This document shows, piece by piece, positions 53,203-61,615 of a DNA stretch of 64,000 bases; positions within the stretch are counted from its first letter, which is position 1, and the number at the start of each line of letters is the position of its first letter. A program made the translations under genes and the position numbers. The notes beneath the pieces are model-generated. The model saw nothing but the letters and a program-made list of their open reading frames with translations, searched no databases and was not told the DNA's origin. The DNA lies in the NCBI GenBank assembly GCA_963793625.1, contig CAWCAT010000030.1:124001-188000 (forward strand), read 5' to 3'. Origin of the DNA: G963668605 sp963793625 (lineage in GTDB: Bacteria; Acidobacteriota; Terriglobia; Bryobacterales; Bryobacteraceae).

Positions 53203-55601
53203 TTGGGTTTGGGACGAGACGGCAGTGGCTCAGTCTCTGTGCGGGCGCGGCTGTTACGCCGTGCCTGGCGCAATCACGACCGATTGTTCATTTTGGCTTC
53301 GATGGTACGCTTGCCAACGATGGCGTCTGGGGCGGCGAACTGCGGGCGGCGCCCGATACACTGATCGCGAACAAAGGCATCGCTGAGCTCAGCGGCAATG
53401 GCAAGCCCGTATTTGAAGACGCGCGTCTGGGCGCAGTCGATTCTTTCACCGCCGCCGTGAGCTTCAATCCGGTCCGCCTGAATCGCGAACTGATTGTTCT
53501 GGGCCGTCCGGGACACTGGCAGATCCGCGTAAATTCGAGCAATCTGCTCAGTTTGCAGACTTACTACCAAACGTCGCGTACGCAAATGAACGCTGTGACC
53601 TTGTTGAGCGAACCAGACACCTGGTATCAGATTGCGATTTCGTTTGATCGCAGCCGCCAGCGTCTCGAGTTTGCGTTACGGCAGGTCGGCAGTGATTCCC
53701 TGGAGAGCGGTGGTTTCCGGCTTTTGCCCGCTGTGTTTGGCCCGTTGACGAACGGTGCGAATAAGATCGAGGTCGGTGCGCAGTTCCAAGGCTATATGGA
53801 TCATGTTGCGATTTACGATCGCTCCATGACGCAGGCCGAACTGCGCGAGTTGCTCGACCGCAGCCTGCCTTCGATGATCCGCAGCGAAACGGCGCCGTTC
53901 GAAAGCTTTCTCTTTCCTGTTGTCCGCGACAAGGTTGCAATGCTGCCCGCGAGGTCTGATGTCGCGCTGTCTTCGCGCTGGTGGCATCCACAGAAACGAA
54001 GTGACCCGCACGATACGTTGCGCGACATGTGGGCCTTTGGTGCGACTCGGCTCGAGTGGATTTACGACAACGATCCTGCGCACATCAGCCAGGTGAAAGC
54101 GGCCGGCATCTCGTTTACGGCAACGATTAACGGCACCGACGATCAGGAGGGCCGTCCGTATTCCGCGCGCAATTTCGATGACGCGTTGATTTCTTTTCCA
54201 TGGATGATTTCGTGGACGCATCGCGATGGGTTGCCGCCCGGCGCAGCTTGCGTGAATAACCCGAAGTTCCGCGCGCGGCTCACCGGAATTGTAGAGACAG
54301 TTACGCGCGCCGGTGCTTCGGGCGTGCAGTACGATGACTGGGCTTCGAACGTACAAATCGGTGGAAGCAACGGCGATTGTTTCTGTGAGTACTGCCTTCG
54401 CGGATTCCGCGGATTTCTGAGTAAGACGTATAAGCCGGCGGAACTCGAAAGTTGGGGCGTTGGCAATCCGGCGGATTTCGATTACCGCACATTTCTGAAA
54501 TCCAAACACGGCCTGACGAATGTCGCAGAGTATCAGAACTATCGCAGGCAGAAATCCAGCGATCCGCTGCAGCAGGCCTACGTGCGCTTTCAAGCGGCTT
54601 CTGTACGCGCGGGCATGGCTGCGCTCAAGTCAACATTAGCCGCTAACGCAGGTCCGGATGGACGGCGCCCGACGCTTTCCATCAACACAAACTTCACCAC
54701 AACATCCCAGCAGGGCAACCCATTTCTTGCAGCCGATCTGCCGGACTACTTTATGGGCGAAGGCAGCGATGAAACAATCGCCGGCGTGTTTGTGAACGCG
54801 AAGATAGTGGAGGCGCTGCACCGCGTGTCCGTGTTCTCGCCGTTTCCTTACAAGCTCGACAAGACTCGGGCCGTGATCGCGCTGCAGTACGCTCTCGGGC
54901 AGTTGTGTCTTGCGCCCTACGATGTCTGGATGCACACCAGCGATCTGCCTCGACATTTTGGCAACCCAGCTGATTACTCGGATATCTTCGGCTTTGTGCG
55001 CACCCAACAATTGCTCTTCGATTCCATGGAGACTATTGCGGTCCTCGGTATCGCGGTCGATACCGAGGAGGCAGAGGACAAGCGTTTTCGCCCGCTCGTG
55101 CAGAGTTTGGCCGAGGCCAACATCCCGTTCGTGATTCTTCCACTGGGACGCCTGCACTTCGAGCCACGTATCGATCCTCGCTGGGCGGACCGGCTCACGA
55201 CAGTGATCAATTTGACTGCGTCCACGGATCTGAAGCGGCGTTTTCGTAACGCTCGAATTTATCCTGGCGGGATGGACGCGGTCCAACTGCGTGCCGTCTC
55301 GCTGCTATCCGTGGAATCACCGAACGTGATCGCAACTTTAAGAGGCACGCGCGACAGTTTTGGAAAAACCGTCGTGGTACATCTGGTGAATCGCAACTTC
55401 GACGAGTTCAGCAAGAGCGTGCCGCTGGAGCAGTTCGGCGTGCGTTTACAGCAGCGTGGATTCTGGGGCAAGGTGGGAACCGCGGAGTTACTCGCCCCCG
55501 GCGCCGCCCCGTTAACGCTTCCCGTGAAAGCATTTGGCCGCGAACTGCGCATTGTCGTTCCAGAGTTGCAGACTTGGGCAGTATTGAAATTCAAACTCTG
55601 A
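53190..55601 (+). CDS. Exported LamG plus glycoside-hydrolase-like protein
   Basis: An 803-residue protein. Signal RRQWLSLCAGAAVTPCLAQS; a concanavalin/LamG domain at about 30-225 (IVHFGFDGTLANDGVWGGEL, EVGAQFQGYMDHVAIYDRSM); then a TIM-barrel-like region with TRLEWIYDNDPAHISQVKAA, GASGVQYDDWASNVQ and the Cys pair CFCEYCLRGFRGFL, as in GH42-like and related putative hydrolases. The end is a beta domain. Asp of YDDW and a later Glu (MGEGSDE) are possible catalytic residues. Translationally coupled with the phosphoesterase. Substrate unknown. Confidence 0.75.
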   Translation: MAKIVGFGTRRQWLSLCAGAAVTPCLAQSRPIVHFGFDGTLANDGVWGGELRAAPDTLIANKGIAELSGNGKPVFEDARLGAVDSFTAAVSFNPVRLNRELIVLGRPGHWQIRVNSSNLLSLQTYYQTSRTQMNAVTLLSEPDTWYQIAISFDRSRQRLEFALRQVGSDSLESGGFRLLPAVFGPLTNGANKIEVGAQFQGYMDHVAIYDRSMTQAELRELLDRSLPSMIRSETAPFESFLFPVVRDKVAMLPARSDVALSSRWWHPQKRSDPHDTLRDMWAFGATRLEWIYDNDPAHISQVKAAGISFTATINGTDDQEGRPYSARNFDDALISFPWMISWTHRDGLPPGAACVNNPKFRARLTGIVETVTRAGASGVQYDDWASNVQIGGSNGDCFCEYCLRGFRGFLSKTYKPAELESWGVGNPADFDYRTFLKSKHGLTNVAEYQNYRRQKSSDPLQQAYVRFQAASVRAGMAALKSTLAANAGPDGRRPTLSINTNFTTTSQQGNPFLAADLPDYFMGEGSDETIAGVFVNAKIVEALHRVSVFSPFPYKLDKTRAVIALQYALGQLCLAPYDVWMHTSDLPRHFGNPADYSDIFGFVRTQQLLFDSMETIAVLGIAVDTEEAEDKRFRPLVQSLAEANIPFVILPLGRLHFEPRIDPRWADRLTTVINLTASTDLKRRFRNARIYPGGMDAVQLRAVSLLSVESPNVIATLRGTRDSFGKTVVVHLVNRNFDEFSKSVPLEQFGVRLQQRGFWGKVGTAELLAPGAAPLTLPVKAFGRELRIVVPELQTWAVLKFKL

Positions 55602-55640
55602 CGGCACCAATGCGCGAAACTACGTTTTCAGATCACCGGA

Positions 55641-55946
55641 GTGTTGTCAGTAGGCTTCGTGATCGCATACTGGCGCGGATTCGCGATGATGGATACCTTC
55701 TCATTTGTTCCGCTCACCTGTATCTCCTCCATTCTGGTGGTGCCGATTCCGATTGAGGATCAGGCCTTGCGTCTCAAGGCTGCGGTCACACGCGCGTTGG
55801 TTCTGATGGACTTTGCGATCGAGCGGGTGATCGGGATTGGTGTGTTGCAGGCGGCCTTCGCTACGGGTGCCGTTCTCGGCCTGCTGAACGCCGCGCTGAT
55901 TGGTATAGTTACTAACGGAATCAGGAGGAGGTGCAGTAATGGATAG
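55641..55946 (+). CDS. Possible small membrane protein
   Basis: From GTG 55641 a 101-residue frame with two hydrophobic segments (FVPLTCISSILVVPIPIED and GVLQAAFATGAVLGLLNAAL) separated by LRLKAAVTRALVLMDFAIER. It overlaps the next gene by 8 nt. The start lacks a ribosome site, and no family is recognised. Amphipathic patterning and the absence of a better gene in this 340-nt gap favour it slightly. Confidence 0.35.
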   Translation: MLSVGFVIAYWRGFAMMDTFSFVPLTCISSILVVPIPIEDQALRLKAAVTRALVLMDFAIERVIGIGVLQAAFATGAVLGLLNAALIGIVTNGIRRRCSNG

Positions 55947-57255
55947 ACGGTTCTTTTTAATGAGCTCGGCGGCCGCGCTGTCGTCGCGTGTGTCGCTTGC
56001 CAGCCCTAACGAAACGTTGCGAGTTGCTTGCGTCGGCGTGCGTGGCCGCGGTAAGAGCCACATTGCCGCTTACTCCGGTATGAAGAATGTCGAGATTGCG
56101 GCAATCTGCGACATCGATGAAAAGGTTCTCGGCTCGCGCATAGCGGATATCGAGAAAGCCGGTAAGAAACGGCCGCAAGCTTTTACAGATTTCCGCAAAC
56201 TGCTCGAAGACAAGTCAATCGACGCTGTTTCTATTGCGACTCCGAACCACAGCCACACACTGCAAACTATCTGGGCCTGCCAGGCAGGCAAAGATGTATA
56301 TGTCGAAAAGCCGTGCAGCCACAATATGTTTGAGGCAAAACAGATTGTCGCGGCCGCGAGAAAATATAACCGTATAGTACAGCACGGTTCGCAGAATCGC
56401 AGTTCGGCCGGATTGCAGGAAGCAGTGCAGAAGATGCGCGACGGCGCATTGGGCGACGTCTACATGGGGCGCGCGCTGTGCTACAAATGGCGCGATACGA
56501 TCAACCGCGCGGCACCGGAACCGGTACCCGCAGGCGTGCATTACGACATGTGGCTGGGACCTGCACCGAAGCGCGAGTTCACGAAGAATCGATTCCACTA
56601 CAACTGGCACTGGTTCTGGGATTACGGGAACGGCGATCTAGGCAACCAGGGAATCCACCAGATGGACCTGGCGCGTTGGGGCCTGGGCGTGACGTATCCC
56701 ACAAAGATCAGCGCCATCGGCGGACATTTCATGTTCGATGACGATCAGGAGACGCCGAACACGCTGAATGCCGCTTTCGAGTTCGATGCCGCCGGCAAGC
56801 GCAAAATGTTGGTCTTCGAAGTGCGCCACTGGATGAGCAATCATGAGGCGGGAATCGGGGAAGGGAAAACGAAGGACAGTAACACCATCGGCAATCTCTA
56901 CTACGGTTCCAAGGGCTACATGGCGTTCAACGGCGGCAAGTACACCATGTTCATTGGCAAGAACCAGGAAGCGGTTGTAGGTGAGAAGGCGAAAGCGAAA
57001 GAGGATGACGGCGAGGGCGGGCACTTCGGCAATTTCGTCAACGTTGTGCGCTCGCGCAAACGCGCCCAACTCAACGCTGAGATTGAAGAGGGTGCTATCT
57101 CGACTGTGCTGGTGCACCTTGCGAATATTTCCTATCGCCTGGGCCGCACGCTGCATTTCGACCCTGTCAGCGTGACCGTGAAGAACGATCCCGAAGCAAA
57201 CAAGATGTTCACCCGACCGTATCGCGCGCCCTACGTTGTGCCCGTGAAAGTCTAA
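55939..57255 (+). CDS. Exported Gfo/Idh/MocA family oxidoreductase
   Basis: A 438-residue enzyme with Tat-like start MDRRFFLMSSAAALSSRVSL. NAD-binding loop VACVGVRGRGKSHIAAYSGM, then AICDIDEKVL, the EKP motif in VYVEKPCSHNMFEAKQIV, HGSQNRSSAGLQEAVQKM and substrate-site GNGDLGNQGIHQMDLARWGL with conserved His and Asp. Family members act on sugars, cyclitols or uronates with NAD(P). Exported forms are common in Acidobacteria and Planctomycetes. AGGAGGAGG before ATG 55939 is one of the best ribosome sites in the window. kbl follows 9 nt later. Confidence 0.9.
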   Translation: MDRRFFLMSSAAALSSRVSLASPNETLRVACVGVRGRGKSHIAAYSGMKNVEIAAICDIDEKVLGSRIADIEKAGKKRPQAFTDFRKLLEDKSIDAVSIATPNHSHTLQTIWACQAGKDVYVEKPCSHNMFEAKQIVAAARKYNRIVQHGSQNRSSAGLQEAVQKMRDGALGDVYMGRALCYKWRDTINRAAPEPVPAGVHYDMWLGPAPKREFTKNRFHYNWHWFWDYGNGDLGNQGIHQMDLARWGLGVTYPTKISAIGGHFMFDDDQETPNTLNAAFEFDAAGKRKMLVFEVRHWMSNHEAGIGEGKTKDSNTIGNLYYGSKGYMAFNGGKYTMFIGKNQEAVVGEKAKAKEDDGEGGHFGNFVNVVRSRKRAQLNAEIEEGAISTVLVHLANISYRLGRTLHFDPVSVTVKNDPEANKMFTRPYRAPYVVPVKV

Positions 57256-57264
57256 GATGGAGGC

Positions 57265-58446
57265 ATGGCCAACCCGCTATCCTTCCTGACCGAGCAGCTT
57301 GAATCATTTCGTCAGGCGGGCACCTACGCCCGCCTGCGCCAACTTCAGTCGCCTTGTGAACCGATCTCGTGCTTCGATGGCAAAGAGGTAATCAACCTCG
57401 CGTCAAATAACTACCTTGGACTCGCGAATCATCCCAAACTAGTGGAAGCCGCGCTCGCTGCAACGCGCAGGTATGGAGTAGGCTCCGGAGCTGTCCGCAC
57501 GATTTCCGGCACCATGGACATTCACATGGAACTGGAGCGCCGCATTGCCGCATTCAAGAACGTGGAAGCGTGCGTGGTCTTTCAATCCGGCTTCGCGGCG
57601 AATGCAGGCACGGTCGCCGCGATTCTCACACCTGAGGATCACATCATTTCCGACGAGCTGAATCACGCAAGCATCATTGACGGCTGCCGATTATCGAAGG
57701 CAAAAATCCATGTGTTCCCGCACCGTGATGCGCAGCGCGCAGGCGAAATCCTGGCGGAACTTGCCGACAAACCGGGCCGCAAGCTGTTGATCACCGACGG
57801 CGTGTTTTCGATGGATGGCGACATCGGACCACTACCCGCATTATGCGATGTGGCTGAACGTTACGGCGCAATCATGATGATCGATGATGCGCATTCGTCC
57901 GGCGTGCTAGGCCGCGCGGGGCGGGGCACTGTCGATCATTTCGGACTGCACGGCCGCGTGCATGTTCAAGTGGGCACGCTTTCAAAGGCGGTCGGAGTGC
58001 TCGGCGGCTATGTCTGCGGGAGCCGCGATTTGATTGAGTTCCTGTATCATCGAGCGCGTCCGTTTCTGTTTTCGACATCACATCCGCCCGCCGTTCCCGC
58101 CGCATGTATGGCTGCGTTTGAAATCATGGAGCGTGAACCCGAACGCATACAGAATCTGTGGGATAACACCGCGTATTTCAAGAAAGGCCTGGCCGAGGCC
58201 GGCTTTAACACGGGTAGCAGCGAGACTCCGATCACGCCGATAATCGTGGGCGAAACGAAAACCGCGCACGAATTCTCACGAGCGCTTTTTGACGAGGGCC
58301 TGCTGGCCACAGGAATCGGGTTTCCAACGGTGCCGCAGGGCAAAGCGCGAATCCGGACCATAGTAACTGCAACGCACACGAAAGAGCACCTGGACAGTGC
58401 CATCGAGATACTTTCGATAGTGGCGAAGCGCATGGGGATCGTGTGA
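57265..58446 (+). CDS. kbl: Glycine C-acetyltransferase (2-amino-3-ketobutyrate CoA ligase)
   Basis: A 393-residue PLP enzyme of the alpha-oxoamine synthase family. Seen are EVINLASNNYLGLANHPKLV, GSGAVRTISGTMDIHMELER, ISDELNHASIIDGCRLSKAK, DGVFSMDGDIGPLPALCDVA and the Schiff-base lysine in VGTLSKAVGVLGGYVCG. Length and motifs fit Kbl better than BioF. It normally works with threonine dehydrogenase to cleave threonine to glycine and acetyl-CoA. The adjacent gene is an extended SDR but looks like a nucleotide-sugar epimerase rather than Tdh. Confidence 0.9.
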   Translation: MANPLSFLTEQLESFRQAGTYARLRQLQSPCEPISCFDGKEVINLASNNYLGLANHPKLVEAALAATRRYGVGSGAVRTISGTMDIHMELERRIAAFKNVEACVVFQSGFAANAGTVAAILTPEDHIISDELNHASIIDGCRLSKAKIHVFPHRDAQRAGEILAELADKPGRKLLITDGVFSMDGDIGPLPALCDVAERYGAIMMIDDAHSSGVLGRAGRGTVDHFGLHGRVHVQVGTLSKAVGVLGGYVCGSRDLIEFLYHRARPFLFSTSHPPAVPAACMAAFEIMEREPERIQNLWDNTAYFKKGLAEAGFNTGSSETPITPIIVGETKTAHEFSRALFDEGLLATGIGFPTVPQGKARIRTIVTATHTKEHLDSAIEILSIVAKRMGIV

Positions 58447-58462
58447 GTACAATTAAACAAGC

Positions 58463-59518
58463 ATGAAAGCTTTAGTAACAGGATCCGGAGGATTGATCGG
58501 TTCGGCTTGCGTTCGCAAGCTCGCTGCCGAGGGCTGGCAGGTTGTCGGCGTTGATAACGATATGCGGGCGTGGTTCTTCGGTGCGGCCGGCACAACAAAA
58601 CCTGTCGTGGAGAACCTTTCGACCACTCTGAAATCCTATCGTCATGTAGAACTCGACATACGCGATCGTCAGGGTGTGCGCGACCTGCTCGAACGCGAGC
58701 GACCGGACTTCATCATCCACACGGCTGCACAGCCTTCACATGACAAAGCGGCGTCGATTCCGTACGAAGATTTCGACGTGAACGCCGTCGGTACTATGAA
58801 CATGCTGGTGGCGGCGCGCGACTTCTGTCGCGAATCGCCATTCTGCTTCACGAGCACGAACAAGGTCTATGGCGACGGCCCGAATTTTGTTCCGATGGTG
58901 GAACTGGAAAAGCGTTACGACTACGCGAACGGTCTGGACGGAATCGCCGAGACCTTTTCCATCGACAACTGCCTGCACTCGATCTTCGGCGCATCGAAAG
59001 TCGCTGCCGATGTGATGTGCCAGGAGTTCGGGCGGTATTTCCAGATGCCTGTCGGCGTGTTCCGCGGAGGTTGTCTCACGGGACCGCAACACGCCGCAGT
59101 CGAACTGCACGGATACCTCGGATACATCGTGCTCTGCGCGGTGACCGGCAAGCCGTACACGATTTACGGCTATAAGGGCAAACAGGTACGCGATCAGATT
59201 CACTCGAGCGATGTGGCGAATCTGTTCCTGCAGTTCTATCAAAAGCCACGCTGCGGCGAAGTCTACAACCTGGGCGGCGGACGCCAGAATAGCCTTTCGA
59301 TTCTGGAGACCATCGACATGCTAAGTGCCATGGGCTTCGAACTGAAGCACTCCTACAAAGACGAGAATCGAATCGGCGACCACATCTGTTACGTTTCAGA
59401 TCTGACGAAGCTGCACGCGCATTTCCCGGACTGGAGGCTGGAATACGATTTGCCGAAGATCCTGAACGAAATCGTCGAGCGGCATCATTCCGCCGCAGCC
59501 AGTTCAAGCCTCAAATAG
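58463..59518 (+). CDS. NAD-dependent epimerase, CDP-paratose 2-epimerase-like
   Basis: A 351-residue extended SDR: MKALVTGSGGLIGSACVRKL, HTAAQPSHDKAASIPYEDFD, NAVGTMNMLVAARDFCRE, FTSTNKVYGDGPNFVPMVEL, GYKGKQVRDQIHSSDVANLF. These blocks recur in CDP-paratose (tyvelose) epimerase-like proteins. The usual catalytic YxxxK is FGASK (HSIFGASKVAADV), with Phe for Tyr. I believe this is typical of this subfamily. Role in surface-polysaccharide sugar synthesis is likely. It starts 17 nt after kbl; the pair is adjacent but chemistry need not be linked. Confidence 0.82.
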   Translation: MKALVTGSGGLIGSACVRKLAAEGWQVVGVDNDMRAWFFGAAGTTKPVVENLSTTLKSYRHVELDIRDRQGVRDLLERERPDFIIHTAAQPSHDKAASIPYEDFDVNAVGTMNMLVAARDFCRESPFCFTSTNKVYGDGPNFVPMVELEKRYDYANGLDGIAETFSIDNCLHSIFGASKVAADVMCQEFGRYFQMPVGVFRGGCLTGPQHAAVELHGYLGYIVLCAVTGKPYTIYGYKGKQVRDQIHSSDVANLFLQFYQKPRCGEVYNLGGGRQNSLSILETIDMLSAMGFELKHSYKDENRIGDHICYVSDLTKLHAHFPDWRLEYDLPKILNEIVERHHSAAASSSLK

Positions 59519-59774
59519 TTATAGAGCACGCCATTCACCCACGAGCGGCCGTCCCACTTGAGCGGGAAATTTCTTCGCGTTCGCACCAGTAACATTCAAG
59601 TCGAAACGTTTCACCTCATGGAGACCACCCTCCCAGACGCTTTGTCAATGCGCGCGGTGATCATTGCATTGCGAATTGTGGCTGTCGCCCCGTCGTCGCT
59701 CCCGTGGCCGCAGCGGAAAGCCAGACCGGCGCTGCGAGAACCGCGGTGAGCCGGTAGATTTTCGATTTCGTCAT
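59485..59774 (-). pseudogene. Frame-broken small exported protein
   Basis: On the minus strand ATG 59774 opens a signal-like KIYRLTAVLAAPVWLSAAAT. Further on, in other phases, VWEGGLHEVKRFDLNVTGAN and KWDGRSWVNGVLYNYLRLEL appear, ending AAAE at 59485. Coding-like quality with at least two frame breaks points to a damaged gene of about 95 residues. The remainder of the 59519-59884 gap shows nothing else. No family recognised. Confidence 0.4.
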
Positions 59775-59884
59775 GTTCGGCTTCATTCTACGATGGTTTT
59801 ATCGAACCGGAATTCGCCGTGCTTCGTCCTAGACCATGAAGGTGTCGCTCAGCGTTCACCTGATACACTGAGAGTGAAGCATAT

Positions 59885-60304
59885 ATGGCGGAAAAGAAAG
59901 TTGTTGAAAAAGAGCCGAGTGCGCCCATAAGGCAGTGGATTGGACCGGTCGCATTAGGCTGGATCATCCCTGGCGGGGGCCACTTCCTGCAGAAGCGTCC
60001 GGGGCGGGGCGCCATTTTGGCAACCTCGGTCGTACTGATGTACGCGTTGGGCCTGTTGATGCGGGGAAATCTCTTTGAGCCGCAGTCAGGCGATCTGCTG
60101 ACCACCATAATCTACACGGGCGGCTTCCTCGGGAACGTCGCAGCCGGATTGCCCTACATGATTAGCGTCTGGTTTGGCTACGCGCAACCGGATATCGCGG
60201 GCCACGTCCATGATTACGGAACAAAGTTTCTGGTGGGTGCGGGTCTGCTGAACATACTGGCCATGGTGGACGCTTTCGAAATCGCTGCGGGGAAAAAAGA
60301 CTGA
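59885..60304 (+). CDS. Small membrane protein, DUF6677-like
   Basis: A 139-residue protein: charged N-terminus, then WIGPVALGWIIPGGGHFLQK, the P-G-x-G-H turn typical of TM2-like and DUF6677 proteins, followed by helices GAILATSVVLMYALGLLMRG and TTIIYTGGFLGNVAAGLPYM, and LVGAGLLNILAMVDAFEIAA. Three or four membrane passes. Function unknown. It overlaps the next small membrane gene (TGATG), suggesting a two-component membrane unit. Confidence 0.75.
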   Translation: MAEKKVVEKEPSAPIRQWIGPVALGWIIPGGGHFLQKRPGRGAILATSVVLMYALGLLMRGNLFEPQSGDLLTTIIYTGGFLGNVAAGLPYMISVWFGYAQPDIAGHVHDYGTKFLVGAGLLNILAMVDAFEIAAGKKD

Positions 60305-60486
60305 TGAAGATGAACCTGACTCATTTCGAGGCAACGCTGCTGTTTGCGATCTTCGCCTCGCTGGTCATGGGCGTCGTGACCAAAAAAACCGATCGCGAGC
60401 GATTGATCTACGGCGCGCAGTGCTTCGGTTATTTCATGCTGGCTGTGTTTGGTCTGGGCTGGCTGATGTACCTGGGCCACGGCTGA
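60304..60486 (+). CDS. 60-residue membrane protein
   Basis: Two hydrophobic helices, HFEATLLFAIFASLVMGVVT and FGYFMLAVFGLGWLMYLGHG, with a charged loop KKTDRERLIYG between. Its ATG overlaps the stop of the DUF6677-like gene, so both are translated together. No known family. Size and coupling suggest a partner subunit. Confidence 0.7.
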   Translation: MKMNLTHFEATLLFAIFASLVMGVVTKKTDRERLIYGAQCFGYFMLAVFGLGWLMYLGHG

Positions 60487-60504
60487 CACGCACTCCCTCA
60501 CGGT

Positions 60505-60552
60505 CGCGCCTCTGTTCGATTCGCGTTGTGCGTGTGATCAGAGGCAGGCGCG
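60505..60552. terminator. Imperfect GC hairpin between convergent genes
   Basis: CGCGCC (60505-60510) pairs with GGCGCG (60547-60552), with TCTG/CAGA pairing inside after a bulge. There is no clear T-run. The sequence CGCGCCTCTGTTCGAT is almost identical to the arm of the hairpin at 23976, also between convergent genes. Confidence 0.4.
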
Positions 60553-60576
60553 TTAGCAAGTGCGTTCTCGTGCAAC

Positions 60577-61521
60577 TCAGCGGCACGCGCCCGTGCAGAC
60601 TCGCTCTGATACCCGCTTTGGGGCTCCTAATCGCTCTGGTGCGTTCGGAGAAGTCTGGCTGACCGCAAGTGTCTCAATCACCGTGCCGCCGGCTGCAGGC
60701 TTCCGTTCGATGTATTGCCGCTCCAGCAGATTCGGTTTTCCAGGGACCGCAGGACGTCCGGGCACCTCAATTCGATAAATATCCACTTCGCTGACTTCGC
60801 TGCCATCCGACTGCTTCTTCGTCCGCGTGATGGTCTGGCCGGCAAGTTCCAGGCGCGAATTCTTCAGTTCATACTGGCTCAGGTTCGAAACGGACTGACC
60901 GTTCGTGGTCTTTGTTTCGGCAACCTGACGCAAAAACTCGAAATAGCCTCCATTCGCATCACGACGATAGGTCGAGATCTCAGCTTCCTGGCCCGCACCG
61001 GACTTTTTCTTCACAACCTGCACCCGTTCCTGTGCTTCGAGCGTGCCATTCAGAGTCGGCCGCTCTAGAGTGGTGCTGGCCGTTTCGCCGTCCGGAGTGC
61101 TGCGAGTTTCTGTGATGGACCGCACGCTCAACTGCATAGCTCCGTTGATGTCTCCGCGGTATGTCGTCTTTACAACCTGACTGCTACCGTCGGGGCGTTT
61201 CGTCTCCTCCGTGCGGGTCTTTTCGGGCGGACCTGGTGTGCCGGTCGCGTCATAGCGGCGGACTGTCTGCTCGACTATCCGACCGGAGGCGTCATCCCGG
61301 ATTACTTTTTCCTCGACGATTTCGCGTGGCACGGAGCGGCCATTCAGTGAGATTTCAGTCTCGATGGTAGTGGATGTGCCGGGAGCCCGCAGCACAGCCG
61401 TCCTCACCCCACTGTCCACGAGGCGCCCGTTCAGATCGTAAGTATAAGAAGAATCGACACTTTTACCCTGCTGGCCAAGGAGGCTGAAGGCTCCGAAAAG
61501 CGCTATCGCACACAATCTCAT
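60577..61521 (-). CDS. Exported repeat protein of unknown function
   Basis: A 314-residue protein with signal MRLCAIALFGAFSLLGQQGK. It contains loosely repeated beta segments: YTYDLNGRLVDSGVR, TVRRYDATGTPGPPEK, TTYRGDINGAMQLSVR and ISTYRRDANGGYFEFLR. The Y/R-D-x-N/T-G turn recurs about every 35-55 residues, reminiscent of YD/RHS-type strands but shorter. Two Cys near the end (VCTGAC). No enzyme motif. Transcribed toward the membrane pair and divergent from miaB, 94 nt apart. Confidence 0.7.
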   Translation of the reverse strand: MRLCAIALFGAFSLLGQQGKSVDSSYTYDLNGRLVDSGVRTAVLRAPGTSTTIETEISLNGRSVPREIVEEKVIRDDASGRIVEQTVRRYDATGTPGPPEKTRTEETKRPDGSSQVVKTTYRGDINGAMQLSVRSITETRSTPDGETASTTLERPTLNGTLEAQERVQVVKKKSGAGQEAEISTYRRDANGGYFEFLRQVAETKTTNGQSVSNLSQYELKNSRLELAGQTITRTKKQSDGSEVSEVDIYRIEVPGRPAVPGKPNLLERQYIERKPAAGGTVIETLAVSQTSPNAPERLGAPKRVSERVCTGACR

Positions 61522-61615
61522 GCTTCCACGGTAAGACGATTCCCGGAACCCGGCAATATGGCAAACACCTCAATCGGGCTCCAGCAGCGTTCTATAATGG
61601 AAGGAAAGCCACCCC

